This document shows positions 30,115 through 39,572 of a stretch of 64,000 bases of DNA, one piece after another; position 1 is the stretch's first letter, and every line of letters starts with the position of its first letter. The stretch comes from Prorocentrum cordatum (taxonomy: Eukaryota; Sar; Dinophyceae; Prorocentrales; Prorocentraceae): positions 58,223 through 122,222 of the forward strand of contig CAUYUJ010008158.1 of assembly GCA_963575745.1 (NCBI GenBank). The letters run 5' to 3'. A program made the translations under genes and the position numbers. Below the pieces are notes generated by a model, which worked only from the letters and a program-made list of their open reading frames with translations, had not been told where the DNA came from and searched no databases.

Positions 30115-30460
30115 AACTCTCAGGATGTCTACAGCATGGGCCTCGTCTGTGTGAGTTGCGGGGAAGCCTCGAGCGGGAGCCGTTTCTTAATTTTGAGGTC
30201 CCACATCGTGCTTGTAATCTGAGGGGGGACATCGGAACTTTATAATTGTCGTAGCTCTGGGGGTTCTAAGGCCTGATTCTGGAGGATGTTTCGAGCGGGA
30301 GCCACTTCTGTGAGTAAAAATCTTAACCGAGAGCCCCCTCCCCATGGGGTTCTCACAGGGGGGTCATCGAAGCCTCGGAAGTCACCCTTGGGATCGCGAG
30401 GCTTGAGTTTGGAGGGAAGGTTCAGCGGGAGCCTCGTCTGTGCGCCCGTGGACGAACAGG
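30115..30460 (+). repeat. Diverged copies of the 160-bp satellite
   Basis: About three decayed units retain GCGGGAGCC, CCTCGTCTGTG, GGTCATCG, GGAGGATG and CCCCTCCCCATGGGG words of the array at 25496-26455. As there, they follow a CAT tract. Confidence 0.82.
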
Positions 30461-30596
30461 AGAGGTCGTCTCGGGCGGGAGCCCTCCTCGTGAGCCCGAA
30501 GGCTCTGGGTCGCCCCGCGCTCGCCCGATCCTCGTCGTCGCGGGTTCGCCGCGTGGACTGCCGACACCTTGTCAAAAGCTTCGCCAGCGCCAGCCC

Positions 30597-30608
30597 ACGA
30601 CGACGACG

Positions 30609-30696
<88 letters not shown>

Positions 30697-30698
30697 CG
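30597..30698. repeat. (GAC)n microsatellite
   Basis: About 100 bases of nearly pure GAC. Confidence 0.96.
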
Positions 30699-30729
30699 AC
30701 CCCGCCCCCCGTCTCGTCCGCAGTCAAGG

Positions 30730-31375
30730 TTCGGCCCAGCCTGGCGCAGCCGGGACCCCGCGCAGCCTCCCCACTAGAGCGGCCCGTCACCGCCCCGGGG
30801 GTGGCCGGCGGTCACGGCCGTCGCCGGGCGGCAGAAGTTCGCCCCCGACGACCAGATCACGGCGTATCAGAGGCCTCGTGGGCCACTTGTGGGCCCTCCC
30901 CCCCCCCCACGATTTCTACGAGGCGGTGGGGGTTCACTTCGTTCGGGAGCTCCCGAGCGGAGTGAAGCCTCCCGCCCCTTTGTGATCGTTTTTTATCTAT
31001 TGTTTTGCCGATCGGCGCTGGCCCCCACCCCCCTGCCCCCTCCTGGAGTAGATCTTGGCTTTTATTTGGCGCCTGTTTCGAGCGGGTGGTGTCTCCTCCA
31101 GAGGCCGCACTCGTACAAGCAGTCGCACTAAGCAGAGGTCCGGAGCCAGATCCCCTCTCTCCCCCCCCTTCCGCGCAATGTCGAAACGCCGAGTAAAATG
31201 TTCACCTTCGAACTCTTGGGGATGGGGGGGTAGGGTTCGCGGGTGGCCACCCGAGAGGCGGATGAGACATCTCGGCCTCTTGGTCGTGCTCCCGAGCTCG
31301 ATTGTCCACTGCCTCGCGCCGTGCCAGCAGCTCGGCCGGTACGTGTGGTGGGACACCGCGCTGTGCAGTGCCACG
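30730..31375 (+). other. Possible exon cluster, unassigned
   Basis: After CGTCCGCAG at 30731 come short protein-like stretches: KFAPDDQITAYQR near 30836, HDFYEAVGVHFVRELPSGV near 30909 with a TGA at about 30981, and MRHLGLLVVLPSSIVHCL near 31263 continuing to about 31370. They are in different frames, no domain is recognisable, and donor sites are not clear. They could be exons of the gene at 32442-34232 or unrelated. Confidence 0.25.
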
Positions 31376-31397
31376 GGAGGGAGGAGGGGCTGCTGTT

Positions 31398-31737
31398 GGG
31401 GAGGAGGAGGAGGAGGAGGAGGAGGAGGAGGAGGAGGAGGAGGAGGAGGAGGAGTGGGGGGAGGAGGGAGGAGGAGGAGGAGGAGAGGAGGAGGAGGAGG
31501 AGGAGGAGGAGGAGAGGGAGGAGGAGGAGGAGGAGGAGGAGGAGGAGGAGGAGGAGGAGGAGGAGGAGGAGGGGGAGGGAGGGGGAGGAGGGGGAGGGGA
31601 GGGGGAGGATGGGGGAGGGGGAGGAGGGAGGGGGAGGGGGAGGGGGGGGGAGGGGGAGGGAGGGGGAGGGGGAGGGGGAGGAGGGGAGGGGAGGGGGAGG
31701 AGAAGGAAGGAGGAGGAGGAGGAGAAGGAGGAGGGGG
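31398..31737. repeat. (GGA)n microsatellite, outer side of the left inverted arm
   Basis: About 340 bases of GGA with GGGGA interruptions. It is mirrored by (CCT)n at 35279-35575 on the outer side of the right arm. Confidence 0.95.
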
Positions 31738-32176
31738 AGGAGGTGCAGGAGGAGGGGGCCCTGCCCCTCGGAGCACCGAAGGGCGCCCCTAGGAACGGCA
31801 GATCAGCGCCCAGACTGCATCGCGTCGGTTTGTCGCCGTGGGGCCAGGGAGCGCTGCGTCAGAGGAGGAGGTAGCTTTGGGTCGGGCATGTCCCTCTACA
31901 GGGGGATTGTGCGAAAAATTAAAAATACCTTTTTTTTAAACCAAATGTTCAAACATACTCCAAGAATCATCCCCCGACCATGTTTTTACAATGCCTGAAT
32001 ACTCCTCATGCACAGGGACAGGCCCGACTTAAATGTAGCGCCGCCGCTGCGCGTCCCCCGTCTTGGGCATGCTGTCGGGCCGCACGGGCGCGATTCTCGA
32101 GCCCACGATCCTCCGTCCTCTTCCTCCTCGATCAGACGATCTTCGAGCCCTCGATCTGGTTCGTGATGGGTGGCCC
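31738..32176. repeat. Left arm of a large inverted repeat
   Basis: 439 bp, inverse complement of 34835-35278 with scattered substitutions and poly-A length differences. The arm contains a 160-bp TIR element (31876-32034) and a segment including AGACGGGGGACGCGCAGCGG read on the minus strand. With the flanking GGA/CCT tracts the inverted symmetry reaches about 780 bp per side. Confidence 0.93.
31876..32034. mobile_element. TCGGGCATGTCC TIR element in the left arm
   Basis: Begins TTTGGGTCGGGCATGTCCC; the inverse of its right end reads ATTTAAGTCGGGCCTGTCCC. GTAGC flanks both sides (31871-31875 and 32035-32039), a possible 5-bp target duplication. Same family as 34977-35139 and 35777-35937. Confidence 0.72.
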
Positions 32177-32191
32177 AGGTTGAATAGTGAG

Positions 32192-32412
32192 GCGACGGAC
32201 ACCCACCCACCCACCCACCCACCCACCCACCCAACTACCTACCCACCCACCCACCCACCCACCCACTGACCCACCCACCCACCCACCCACCCCACCCCAC
32301 CCCACCCACACACCGCGCTGGGTGGCTGGGTGGCTGGGTGGCTGGGTGGCTGGGTGGCTGGGTGGGTGGGTGGCTGGGTGGCTGGGTGGCTGGGTGGCGG
32401 GGTGGACGGGTG
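32192..32412. repeat. Complementary (CCCA)n and (GGGTGGCT)n minisatellites
   Basis: About 115 bases of CCCA are followed after ACACACCGCGCT by about 95 bases of GGGTGGCT. The two halves are nearly complementary and could form a long stem. The second half has quadruplex potential. Confidence 0.93.
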
Positions 32413-32441
32413 GGGGGGTGCGTGCGTGCCAGAACCGAACG

Positions 32442-33286
32442 ATGCGTCCTCGCCTGGAGCGGCCCGCCACGGAGGAGCGTGCCTGGCACGAGGGGTTCCC
32501 CATCGCTGGGGTCAACCCCTTCTACCGCACGCTCGGCGAGCGGATGCCGCAGCCGTCGGCGGCGGGCCAGCGCGTCCAGCGCTGGCCCTTCCCGCCAGGC
32601 TTCGACGACACGAAGGCGCTGCCTCCTGCCTTGGCGAACTTCGTCGCCAAGAAGATCAGCAACCCCTCCCGACGGGCCGCGGAACCAAACACGCGAACCT
32701 GACCCTTACGCCTCTGCGGGCTTCACATCGGCGCGGGTTCCAGGCACGAGCGCAGCGTCGTTCGGGTCACCCGAACGGCGCTGCGCCCGCGCCGTTGGGC
32801 CCCCGCCCCTGCGGAACCCGCCTGGGCATAAGTGTCGGGCTCGCCTTTGGTCGCGCACAGGCCCTGGTGCTGACGCACCTTCCACGGCTCGCTGCGCTCC
32901 TCACGCTGAACGGGGAGGCGGTCGGCGTCGACCGCCTGGCCGACCCCAGGGCCATCGCCGCCCTGTACTTGGCCAAGCAGCCTGGGAGCGGCGACGGGCT
33001 GCACCTGGCCCTCTTCGATGAGCCACGGGCGGGCCCAACCGCACGCGCCGCCAAAGCGTGCCGTGCCGCGCGTCGCCGTGCCGCGCCGTGCCGCGCGGAG
33101 GGCGGGGGCAGGGGCGGCGGGGAGGCGCGCGGTGGGACGACGGACGGCGATCCATCCCCAGGAGGAGATCGTCAAGGTCTCCCCCTCGTGGGTGCAGGGG
33201 CTGGACGTCGCCTTCCGCGGGCTCTTCAGCTTCCACATGGAAGCTGTGGGCCGCCAGGCGGGACGACCGCGGGCAACCACGAGCGA

Positions 33287-33320
<34 letters not shown>

Positions 33321-34232
33321 AGCGGCCGAGCGAACGGCGCGACGCCACCGATCCGAGAGGCGGTCGAGCGCCCCGCGGACCCCGTGGCCCTGGGGCTCAA
33401 GACCTGCCTCCAGGCGGTGGCCACGTCGCTCGGCGACAAACACCACCTGGGCCGTGGGGCGTGGGCGCGGGGGTGGAAGGGGCCCTTCCCCCCCCCTTCC
33501 TTTGTCCGCCAAGGCGTCGGCGTCGCCCCGTCGTCGGCGTCACCGTCGTCGTCGGCGGCGGCAGCAGCAGTGCCGCCGCCGTCGCCGTCCGCGGCCGCGC
33601 CGTCGCCGCCCCCCCGCGCCTCCGCCCCCCCCCCCCCCGCCGCCGTGCGAGGACGCGGCGGCCTTGGAGAAGGCCAAGACCTCGCGGTACTTCCAGTCCT
33701 TCCTCAGGGCCGCGGAGAGGGAGGACGCCGCGCACCCTTCGCCCCCCCCCCACCGCTCCTTCCGCTCTTATCCAATATGGCGGCGCGCGCGAGGGCCCGT
33801 GCTGTGGCCAGTGCCATGTCGCGCCGCATGCCGCGTTGCGCCGTGCCGTGTCGTGCGCGCGCGCCGTCCCGCGACGCCCCGTCTCGAGTCGCGCCGTGCT
33901 GTGCCGTGCGGTGCCGTGCCGTGCGCGCGCGCGTGTGCGGGGCTCGTCTGCGTCTGCGTGGTAAGGCGCCCGCTCCGAGCGAAGTGTCGTTCGGCGCGCG
34001 GCCCGAGAGACCGCCGCGCTGCGCCGCGCACGGCGGCGCCACTACTGGCATCAGACGCAGGCGCGCGAACCTAGCTTGCCCGCCCCTCCCCCCCCCTCCA
34101 CCACCCGCCCAGGAGAAGTTGCCGACCGTGGCCGCGCGCCTGGAGGCGGCCAGGACGACGTTCCACGGCCTGAGGCACGCGGTCTTTCTGATGGGGGCCG
34201 AAGCTGCCCTGGAGGACGCGGGCGGGCCCTGA
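32442..34232 (+). CDS. Multi-exon gene of unknown function inside the inverted repeat
   Basis: I do not recognise the protein. Candidate exons: ATG 32442 to about 32690 (MRPRLERPATEERAWHEGFP onwards, with FPPGFDDTKALPPALANF); 32861-33045 after TCGCGCACAG (ALVLTHLPRLAALLTLNGEA onwards); 33162-33245 after TCCATCCCCAG (EEIVKVSPSWVQGLDVAFRG onwards); about 33360-33425 (DPVALGLKTCLQAVATSLGD); 33652-33725 (DAAALEKAKTSRYFQSFLRA); 34113-34232 after CCACCCGCCCAG (EKLPTVAARLEAARTTFHGL to LEDAGGP and TGA). Frames change between them, as expected for spliced exons. The intervening DNA is GCC/GAC/C-run low complexity. Boundaries at 32861, 33162 and 34113 are the best supported; donors are uncertain. Upstream exons may exist. 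It lies wholly between the two inverted arms. Confidence 0.5.
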
Positions 34233-34591
34233 CGGACCCTTGTCGGGCACCCGTGGGCCCGCGAGCGGGCCCAGGTGCGCTCCCGGGGACAGGCCCCATC
34301 CGCCCCATCACACCCCTTCTCCCCACAGCGACTCCCCCCCCCCCCCCCCCCGCCGAAGGAAAGGCCGCGCCCCCAGTCGCGGCCGCCCGACACGCGCCTG
34401 AGCGAGAAGCACCCTCCTGGGTCTCCGCCTCTTTCAGAGGAGGACCAGGCGCTCGCAACGACCTGCGTGGTCGTGGCGTTGGCCCTCAACGGGTTCATGG
34501 GCCGCTGCGAGGAGCGGCGGACGGGCGGTACTTGGGCGGAGCGGCGGACGAAGCGACGGACGGACGGCGCTGGGACGGCGCGACGGACGGT

Positions 34592-34740
34592 CATGGGGGA
34601 GGGGGGAGGGGGAGGGGGGGGGGAGGGGGAGGGGGGAGGGGGAGGGGGAGGGGGAGGAGGAAGAGGAGGAGGAGGAGGAGGAGGAGGAGGAGGCGGAGCA
34701 GGAGCAGGAGCAGGATGGGGAAGAGGGTTTCGAGCGGGAG
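34592..34740. repeat. (GGGGGA)n/(GGA)n microsatellite
   Basis: About 150 bases of G-rich purine repeat just inside the right inverted arm. The preceding 34322-34560 holds a C-run and a protein-like stretch (LSEEDQALATTCVVVALALN) after CCCCACAG that might be a further exon. Confidence 0.88.
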
Positions 34741-34834
34741 GATGGGGGAGAAGCCGGAGAAGCGGAACGCGGGCGAGGGAGGGAAGGGAAGATGTTTCGC
34801 GTCGCGCTGGGGGGTCGATGTCTTCGCTCGTGTC

Positions 34835-35278
34835 GGGCCACCCATCACGAACCATATCGAGGGCTCGAATATCGTCTGCTCGAGGAGGAAGAGGACGGAG
34901 GATCGCGGGCTCGAGAATCGCGCGCGTGCGGCCCGACAGCGTGCCCAAGACGGGGGACGCGCAGCGGCGGCGCTACGTTTAAGTCGGGCCTGTCCCTGCA
35001 CATGAGGAGTACTCAGGCATTGTAAAAACATGGTCGGGGGATGATTCTTGGAGTATGTTTGAACATTTGGTAAAAAAAAAAAAAAATGTATTTTTATTTT
35101 TTCGCGCAATCCCCCTGTAGAGGGACATGCCCGACCCAAAGCTACCTCCTCCTCTGACGCAGCGCTCCCTGGCCCCACGGCGACAAACCGACGCGATGCA
35201 GTCTGGGCGCTGATCTGCCGTTCCGAGGGGCGCCCTTCGGTGCTCCGAGGGGCAGGGCCCCCTCCTCCTGCACCTCCT
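34835..35278. repeat. Right arm of a large inverted repeat
   Basis: 444 bp, inverse complement of 31738-32176. The spacer between the arms is 2.66 kb. Confidence 0.93.
34977..35139. mobile_element. TCGGGCATGTCC TIR element in the right arm
   Basis: Inverse counterpart of 31876-32034, duplicated as part of the arm. It carries a 15-base A run where the left arm has T8. Confidence 0.7.
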
Positions 35279-35575
35279 CCCCCTTCTTCCCCTCCTCCTC
35301 CTCCTCCTCTTTCTCCTCCTCCCCCTCCTCCTCCCCCCCCCTCCTCCTCCTCCCTCCTCCTCCTCTTCCTCCTCTTCCTCCTCTTCTCCGCCTTCTCCTC
35401 CTCCTTCCTCGTTCTGCTCTTCCCTCCTCCTCCTTCCTCCTCCTCCTCCTCCTCCTTGCTCCTCTCCTCCTCCTCCTTCTCCTCCTCCCTCCTCTCTCCT
35501 CATCCTCCTCCTCCTCCTCTCCTCCTCCTCCTCCTCCTCCTCCTCCTCCTCCGCCTCCCCCTCCCCCTCCTCCTC
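35279..35575. repeat. (CCT)n microsatellite, outer side of the right inverted arm
   Basis: About 300 bases of interrupted CCT/TCC, mirror of the GGA tract outside the left arm. Confidence 0.95.
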
Positions 35576-35776
35576 CGTCCCCTCGTTCCCTCCCCCTCGT
35601 CCTGCCGAGCCTCCTCTTCCTCCGGGTGGCGAGGACCGAGAGCGGGCCAGCGATCTCTGTCGGGTGGCTTCCCGGAGGAGGCCCCGTCGAGACAGCGGCG
35701 GCCCTGCCTGGCGTGTTTTTTCGTCTCTTCGGGGCCTCCTGGAGAACTTTCGGCGCCACGGTTGGACCCGCCTCGA

Positions 35777-35937
35777 GTTAAGTCGGGCATGTCCCTCTAC
35801 AGGAGGAATGCTCAAACATAATTACAAGGATATGCAGGACACGAGTTTTCGACTATGTTCGACTGTGTTTGAACACATTTTGACTATGTGTTATTTGTCC
35901 TCCAAATTCCGCCTGTAGGAGGACATGCCCGATCTAA
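35777..35937. mobile_element. TCGGGCATGTCC TIR element with a 7-bp target duplication
   Basis: 161 bp. It begins GTTAAGTCGGGCATGTCCC and ends GGACATGCCCGATCTAA, inverse complements with few changes. It is flanked by GCCTCGA on both sides (35770-35776 and 35938-35944). The interior is AT-rich (ACATAATTACAAGGATATG) and non-coding. Confidence 0.85.
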
Positions 35938-36129
35938 GCCTCGACAGGCGGGTCAGGCTGAACCCTGGGATAAGCTTGAGGACAGTTTGTGAGCCGACTT
36001 GGTTTGGACGGGAGAGTTGCCGTTCTTCCCCACCATCCTGTGGTGTTGGGCCCTCGTTTTGAAGAGAAAGCGCCCCGCGTTCCTCTCCTCTCCTCCTCCG
36101 TTCCCTCCTCCCTCCTTCCCCTCTTTGCC

Positions 36130-37030
36130 TCTGCTCTCCGCGTGTCCACCCATTTTGGCACACCCCTCACACGCTTCGTGGCCCCATAGGGATCTCCACC
36201 GAAGGCCCCAGTGCCACCGTCCACATGCGTCCGCCACACCCATGTTGGTACACCCATCACACGTTTCGTGATTCCATAGGGAGTTCTACTGAAGGCCCCA
36301 TTGCCACCGCCCACATGCGTCCGTGTCCAACAATTTTGGCACACCCCTCACACGCTTCGTGGCCCCGTATGGAGCTCCACTGAAGGCCCCAGTGCCACCG
36401 TCCACGTGCGTCCGCACACCCATGTTGGTACACCCCTCACACGTTTCGTGATCCCATAGGGAGATCCACCCAAGGCCCCAGTGCCACCGCCCACGTGCGT
36501 CCGCCACACCAATTTCGGTATATCCCTCACACGCTTCGTGTCCCCATAAGGGAGCTTCAGTCAAGGCCCCAGGGGCGCCGTCCACATGCGTCCGCCACAC
36601 CAATTTTGGCACACCCCTCACACGCTTCGCGATCCCATAGGGAGTTCTACTGAAGGCCCCAGGAGTTCTACTGAAGGCCCTAGTGCCACCGTCCACATGC
36701 GTCCGCCACACCAATTTTGGCACACCCCTCACACGCTTCGTGGCCCCATAAGGGGGCTCCTCCGCAGGCCCCAGTGCCACCGTCCACATGCGTCCGCCAC
36801 ACCCATTGTGGTACACCGCTCGCACGTTTCGTGACCCCATAAGGAGCTCCACTCAATGCCCCAGTGGCACCGTCCACATGCGTCCTCCACAACCCCTCAC
36901 ACGTTTCGTGGCCCCATAGAGAGCTCCACCGAAGGCCCCAGTGCCACCGTCCACATGCGTCCGCCACGCCCATTTCGGCACAGCCCTCCAACGTTCCGTG
37001 CCCCCATCAGGAAGGAGCTCCACCGAAGAT
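36130..37030. repeat. 90-bp minisatellite, about ten units
   Basis: Units start near 36157, 36247, 36338, 36427, 36517, 36608, 36719, 36810, 36890 and 36977. Shared words: TGGCACACCCCTCACACGCT, TCGTGGCCCCATAGGGAGCT, GAAGGCCCCAGTGCCACCGT and CCACATGCGTCCGCCACACC. Two unit types (CACGCTTCGTGGCC and CACGTTTCGTGATC) partly alternate. One unit has a 21-base internal duplication (36660). Because 90 is divisible by three, minus-strand frames stay open over several units. Confidence 0.95.
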
Positions 37031-38035
37031 GATACTCACGACTGCGGTGCCCACAGCTGCTGATGGTTGGGTTCTTCGCCAGGTCAATTTTAATTTGCCC
37101 TCCTCCGATCTGTGCCAACATTCGAACCATGTTTCAGAAGACTCATAGCTCCTTTCTCGGACAGCGAAGCCCCTCCTCCACTCCACCGGACGTCACGTCA
37201 TCCGACTTACCCGAGCCCGTTCCCTTCTTGAGCCATCGCAGCACCACATAGCATGGCACATCACAGTGCCACGCAGCATAGTTTGGCATGTGGTTTCGCC
37301 ATAGGTCTCGGCGCCGCGAGTGACGTTATAGCACAGCATAGCACATCGTAACATAGCATTGCGTGTTCAGCATGGCCCTTTCTTCTGACGTGGTCGCTGC
37401 ACCACCTCGTGTGCCAGACGACCTCCTACCGCCTTCATGCACAGCACCGGTACCTCGACCATTCGCAATCCGTCAGAGCAGACTTCTCTGGCGCATGTTT
37501 GCATGGTCTCAGCGTACCACTTGATGCCAAGGCGAATCCTTTCTCTTGATGGTCAGGAGTTCTGCGATTGCGCGTGGCGAGTAAGGAGCACGTGACTCCG
37601 ATTTCTGCTCATGGAATATTGGAACAGCAACGTGAACAGTGCGTTTGATTTATAGGCGACGCTTGCGACAGCCCGTGTGGCTTTGCTCTACTCTGTGGTG
37701 GACGAATGCTCAAGACTGGATACGTTCTTTTGAACGGCCAAGTTTGCACACACTGGATGGACTCTGTTGCTGGTTTCAGATAGGATTGGAGTCGTTTTTT
37801 GTTTTCGGAGCGTTTCATCATAATTTGGTGGTGTGCCTGTGTGCCAGATACATCCTTGTGACTCATGGGCTGCCAAGCAGTATGGCCAAGCTGCTGCCAC
37901 CTTCGCACAGTCGTAGGATTGCTCCTCCTGCTGCCAGTTCTTCTACCGTGCCATTACATGATTCTGTGTGGCGACGGCCGGAAGGCCATAGCATGTGACA
38001 CCCTTCGCCCATATTTTTGAGGGGCTCTCATGAAG
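37031..38035. other. No recognisable feature
   Basis: About 1 kb. 37240-37380 has CATAGCA-type words like 19190-19880. A 119-codon frame at 37639-37998 has ordinary composition but no recognisable domain, so I do not call it. Confidence 0.45.
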
Positions 38036-38039
38036 CCTA

Positions 38040-38225
38040 CCTTGGCAATCTTTGGGCTGCCTTGGGCTCCTGTGGGACCGTCGTGCGGCCCTCTTGGATC
38101 CCTCTCCGGGGTCATCCTGGGGCCCTTTTGGACCGTATTGGTGGCCTCTTGAGCCGTCTTGCCGCCCTCCTGGGCCGTCTCGGGCCTCTCTGGGTTGGCA
38201 CCTCTCGGGGGCCTCTTGGGGCAGC
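38040..38225 (+). repeat. CTCTTGGGGGC 11-bp periodic repeat, copy 4
   Basis: TCTTGGATCCC, CTCCGGGGTC, ATCCTGGGGCC-like units at 10-11-base spacing. A shorter block is at 38700-38790. Confidence 0.82.
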
Positions 38226-38243
38226 CGTCCAATATGGAACGAT

Positions 38244-38448
38244 TCTCGGCGGCGAGCGAAGGGGGAAATGAGAAGGAGAAGGCCGTGTCAGAAGTCTCGG
38301 AAGTCCCACGGCCTTCTGAGAAGTTTTCTAAGCCTCTCCCGAAAACAGAAAAAAACCTCTCAGGAGGCGCGGGGGCTTCTGATAAGTCCCGCCGCCTTCT
38401 GAGGAGGCCTTATCCTTCTCATTTCCCCCCCTCGCTCGCCGCCGAGAT
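38244..38448. mobile_element. CTCGGCGGCGAGCG hairpin element, copy 1 of 2
   Basis: The left end CTCGGCGGCGAGCGAAGGGG continues AAATGAGAAGG; the right end is CCTTCTCATTTCCCCCC then CTCGCTCGCCGCCGAG. The arms are about 37 bp. ATT lies on both sides. The interior has further inverted CCTTCTGAG/CTCAGAAGG words. Copy 2 is at 40530-40716. Confidence 0.85.
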
Positions 38449-38460
38449 TCTGCGATTGGA

Positions 38461-38530
38461 AAACAGCCGATCGTTCAAGTTGAACGATCCACGCGGCATC
38501 AGAAACCACTGCCGAGGTTCACACGACACG
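38461..38530 (+). repeat. Diverged third copy of the 89-bp repeat
   Basis: Matches 17215-17386 in GCCGATCGTTCA, CGATCC, GCGGC and CACTGCCGA words. Confidence 0.6.
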
Positions 38531-38879
38531 TGCTTGCCGCATCCACATCCATACACTCGCGAATCCAGAATCGATAGTTCGACCGCGACCCCATGGGCGC
38601 AGGTACTGCGACTGCCTCGCGCGGAGCGTGTCCGACGACCCAGTCTCTGCAGCACGGGCCGACCTCTGAAGGCCCGGGGCCTGAGCCAGAGCGCGAAATC
38701 TGGGGCTGTCCTTGACCTTTCTTGGGCCGGCTTGGGGACCCCTTGGGGCTGTCCTGGGCCGTCTGGGAAGCCTTCTCGGCCCACGATTGTAGGTTCTTCT
38801 GGCATCATGTTGTCTCCTCAGCGTCCCTCTTGGAAGCACATCTTGAGCTGAGCGGGGGGAACCGCAACAATTCAGGAGG

Positions 38880-39012
38880 AGAAAAAACACACAGACACAA
38901 TTAATCGTCGATCCCCCAGAAAATATGGGAAAATATGGGAAGTGGGGGGGAAGGCAGAAACCCAGACAATATGGGAAAATATGGGGAACCTTTTTATTTG
39001 TGTGTCCCAGTT
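38880..39012 (+). repeat. Interspersed AGAAAATATGGG repeat, copy 2 of 3
   Basis: ACACACAGACACAATTAATC, then CCCCCAGAAAATATGGGAAA, GGGAAGTGGGGGGGAAGGC, a second ATATGGGAAAATATGGGG, ending TTTGTGTGTCCC. Preceded by TCAGGAGGA, as in copy 3. Confidence 0.9.
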
Positions 39013-39039
39013 CCCCTTCAACAGTGTACGTGATTTTGG

Positions 39040-39150
39040 CCTCTTGGCTTTCCCCTTCTTGGAAGCCTGTCCGCGCCGCTCTGGCGCCTCGGTGGGGTCT
39101 CCTCGGGGGCTGCTGGGTGACTCTTGAGGCAGTGCTCGGCCATCTCGGCG
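39040..39150 (+). repeat. CTCTTGGGGGC 11-bp periodic repeat, copy 5
   Basis: Short block: CTCTTGGCTTT, CTTCTTGGAAG, CTCCTCGGGGGC and similar. Confidence 0.65.
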
Positions 39151-39156
39151 GCCTTG

Positions 39157-39239
39157 GTAAGAACGGTTTTTTGAAGGCAGATCTGCCTTCAAAAAAGAAT
39201 TTTTTGAAGGCAGATCTGCCTTCAAAAAACCGTTCTTAC
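39157..39239. repeat. 83-bp near-perfect palindrome with nested palindromes
   Basis: Arms of 40 bp around a 3-base centre (GAA). Each arm holds the 18-bp palindrome GAAGGCAGATCTGCCTTC between T6 and A6, with outer ends GTAAGAACGG and CCGTTCTTAC. The arms match without a mismatch. As DNA it could extrude as a cruciform; as RNA it would form a long hairpin. Confidence 0.97.
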
Positions 39240-39384
39240 AGAGTTTCCTGGCCCGTCCTGAAAGCCTCGGTGGAGCTGTTGCAGAGCCGCGGGGCGGCGT
39301 CGCGCCGCCCAGGAGCCTCGGGAGATGGGGGCAGGTGGCGATGCACCGCGAGGGAGCGTGATGCGAGGGAAGACGAAGAAATCG

Positions 39385-39572
39385 GGGGCGGAAACGAGGG
39401 GGGTGATGACTAGGGGGGGTGGACATCATGGCGGGGGGCATGATATTTCCCCAGACTTCATGGCGCCTCTTCTTATTTCAATACGGTCCCGGCCCCCCCG
39501 CCGGACCGCGCACATGCCGCCGGCCATGATTTGCACCCCTCTTGGACACCCCCCTCTTGGCCGCTCCCGAAG
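39385..39572. mobile_element. Stand-alone copy of the 180-bp nested element
   Basis: Matches 13667-13846 from CGAGGG / GATGACT to GCTCCCGA, at a site without the surrounding GGTGGACA element. Confidence 0.85.

Noticed and set aside
36286-36852. 188-codon minus-strand frame with a 30-residue repeat
   Set aside because: Coincides with the 90-bp minisatellite; neighbouring frames take over at each length change, as expected without selection for coding.
37639-37998. 119-codon plus-strand frame
   Set aside because: Ordinary composition but no recognisable domain, no splice context and no second copy. Not enough to call a gene.
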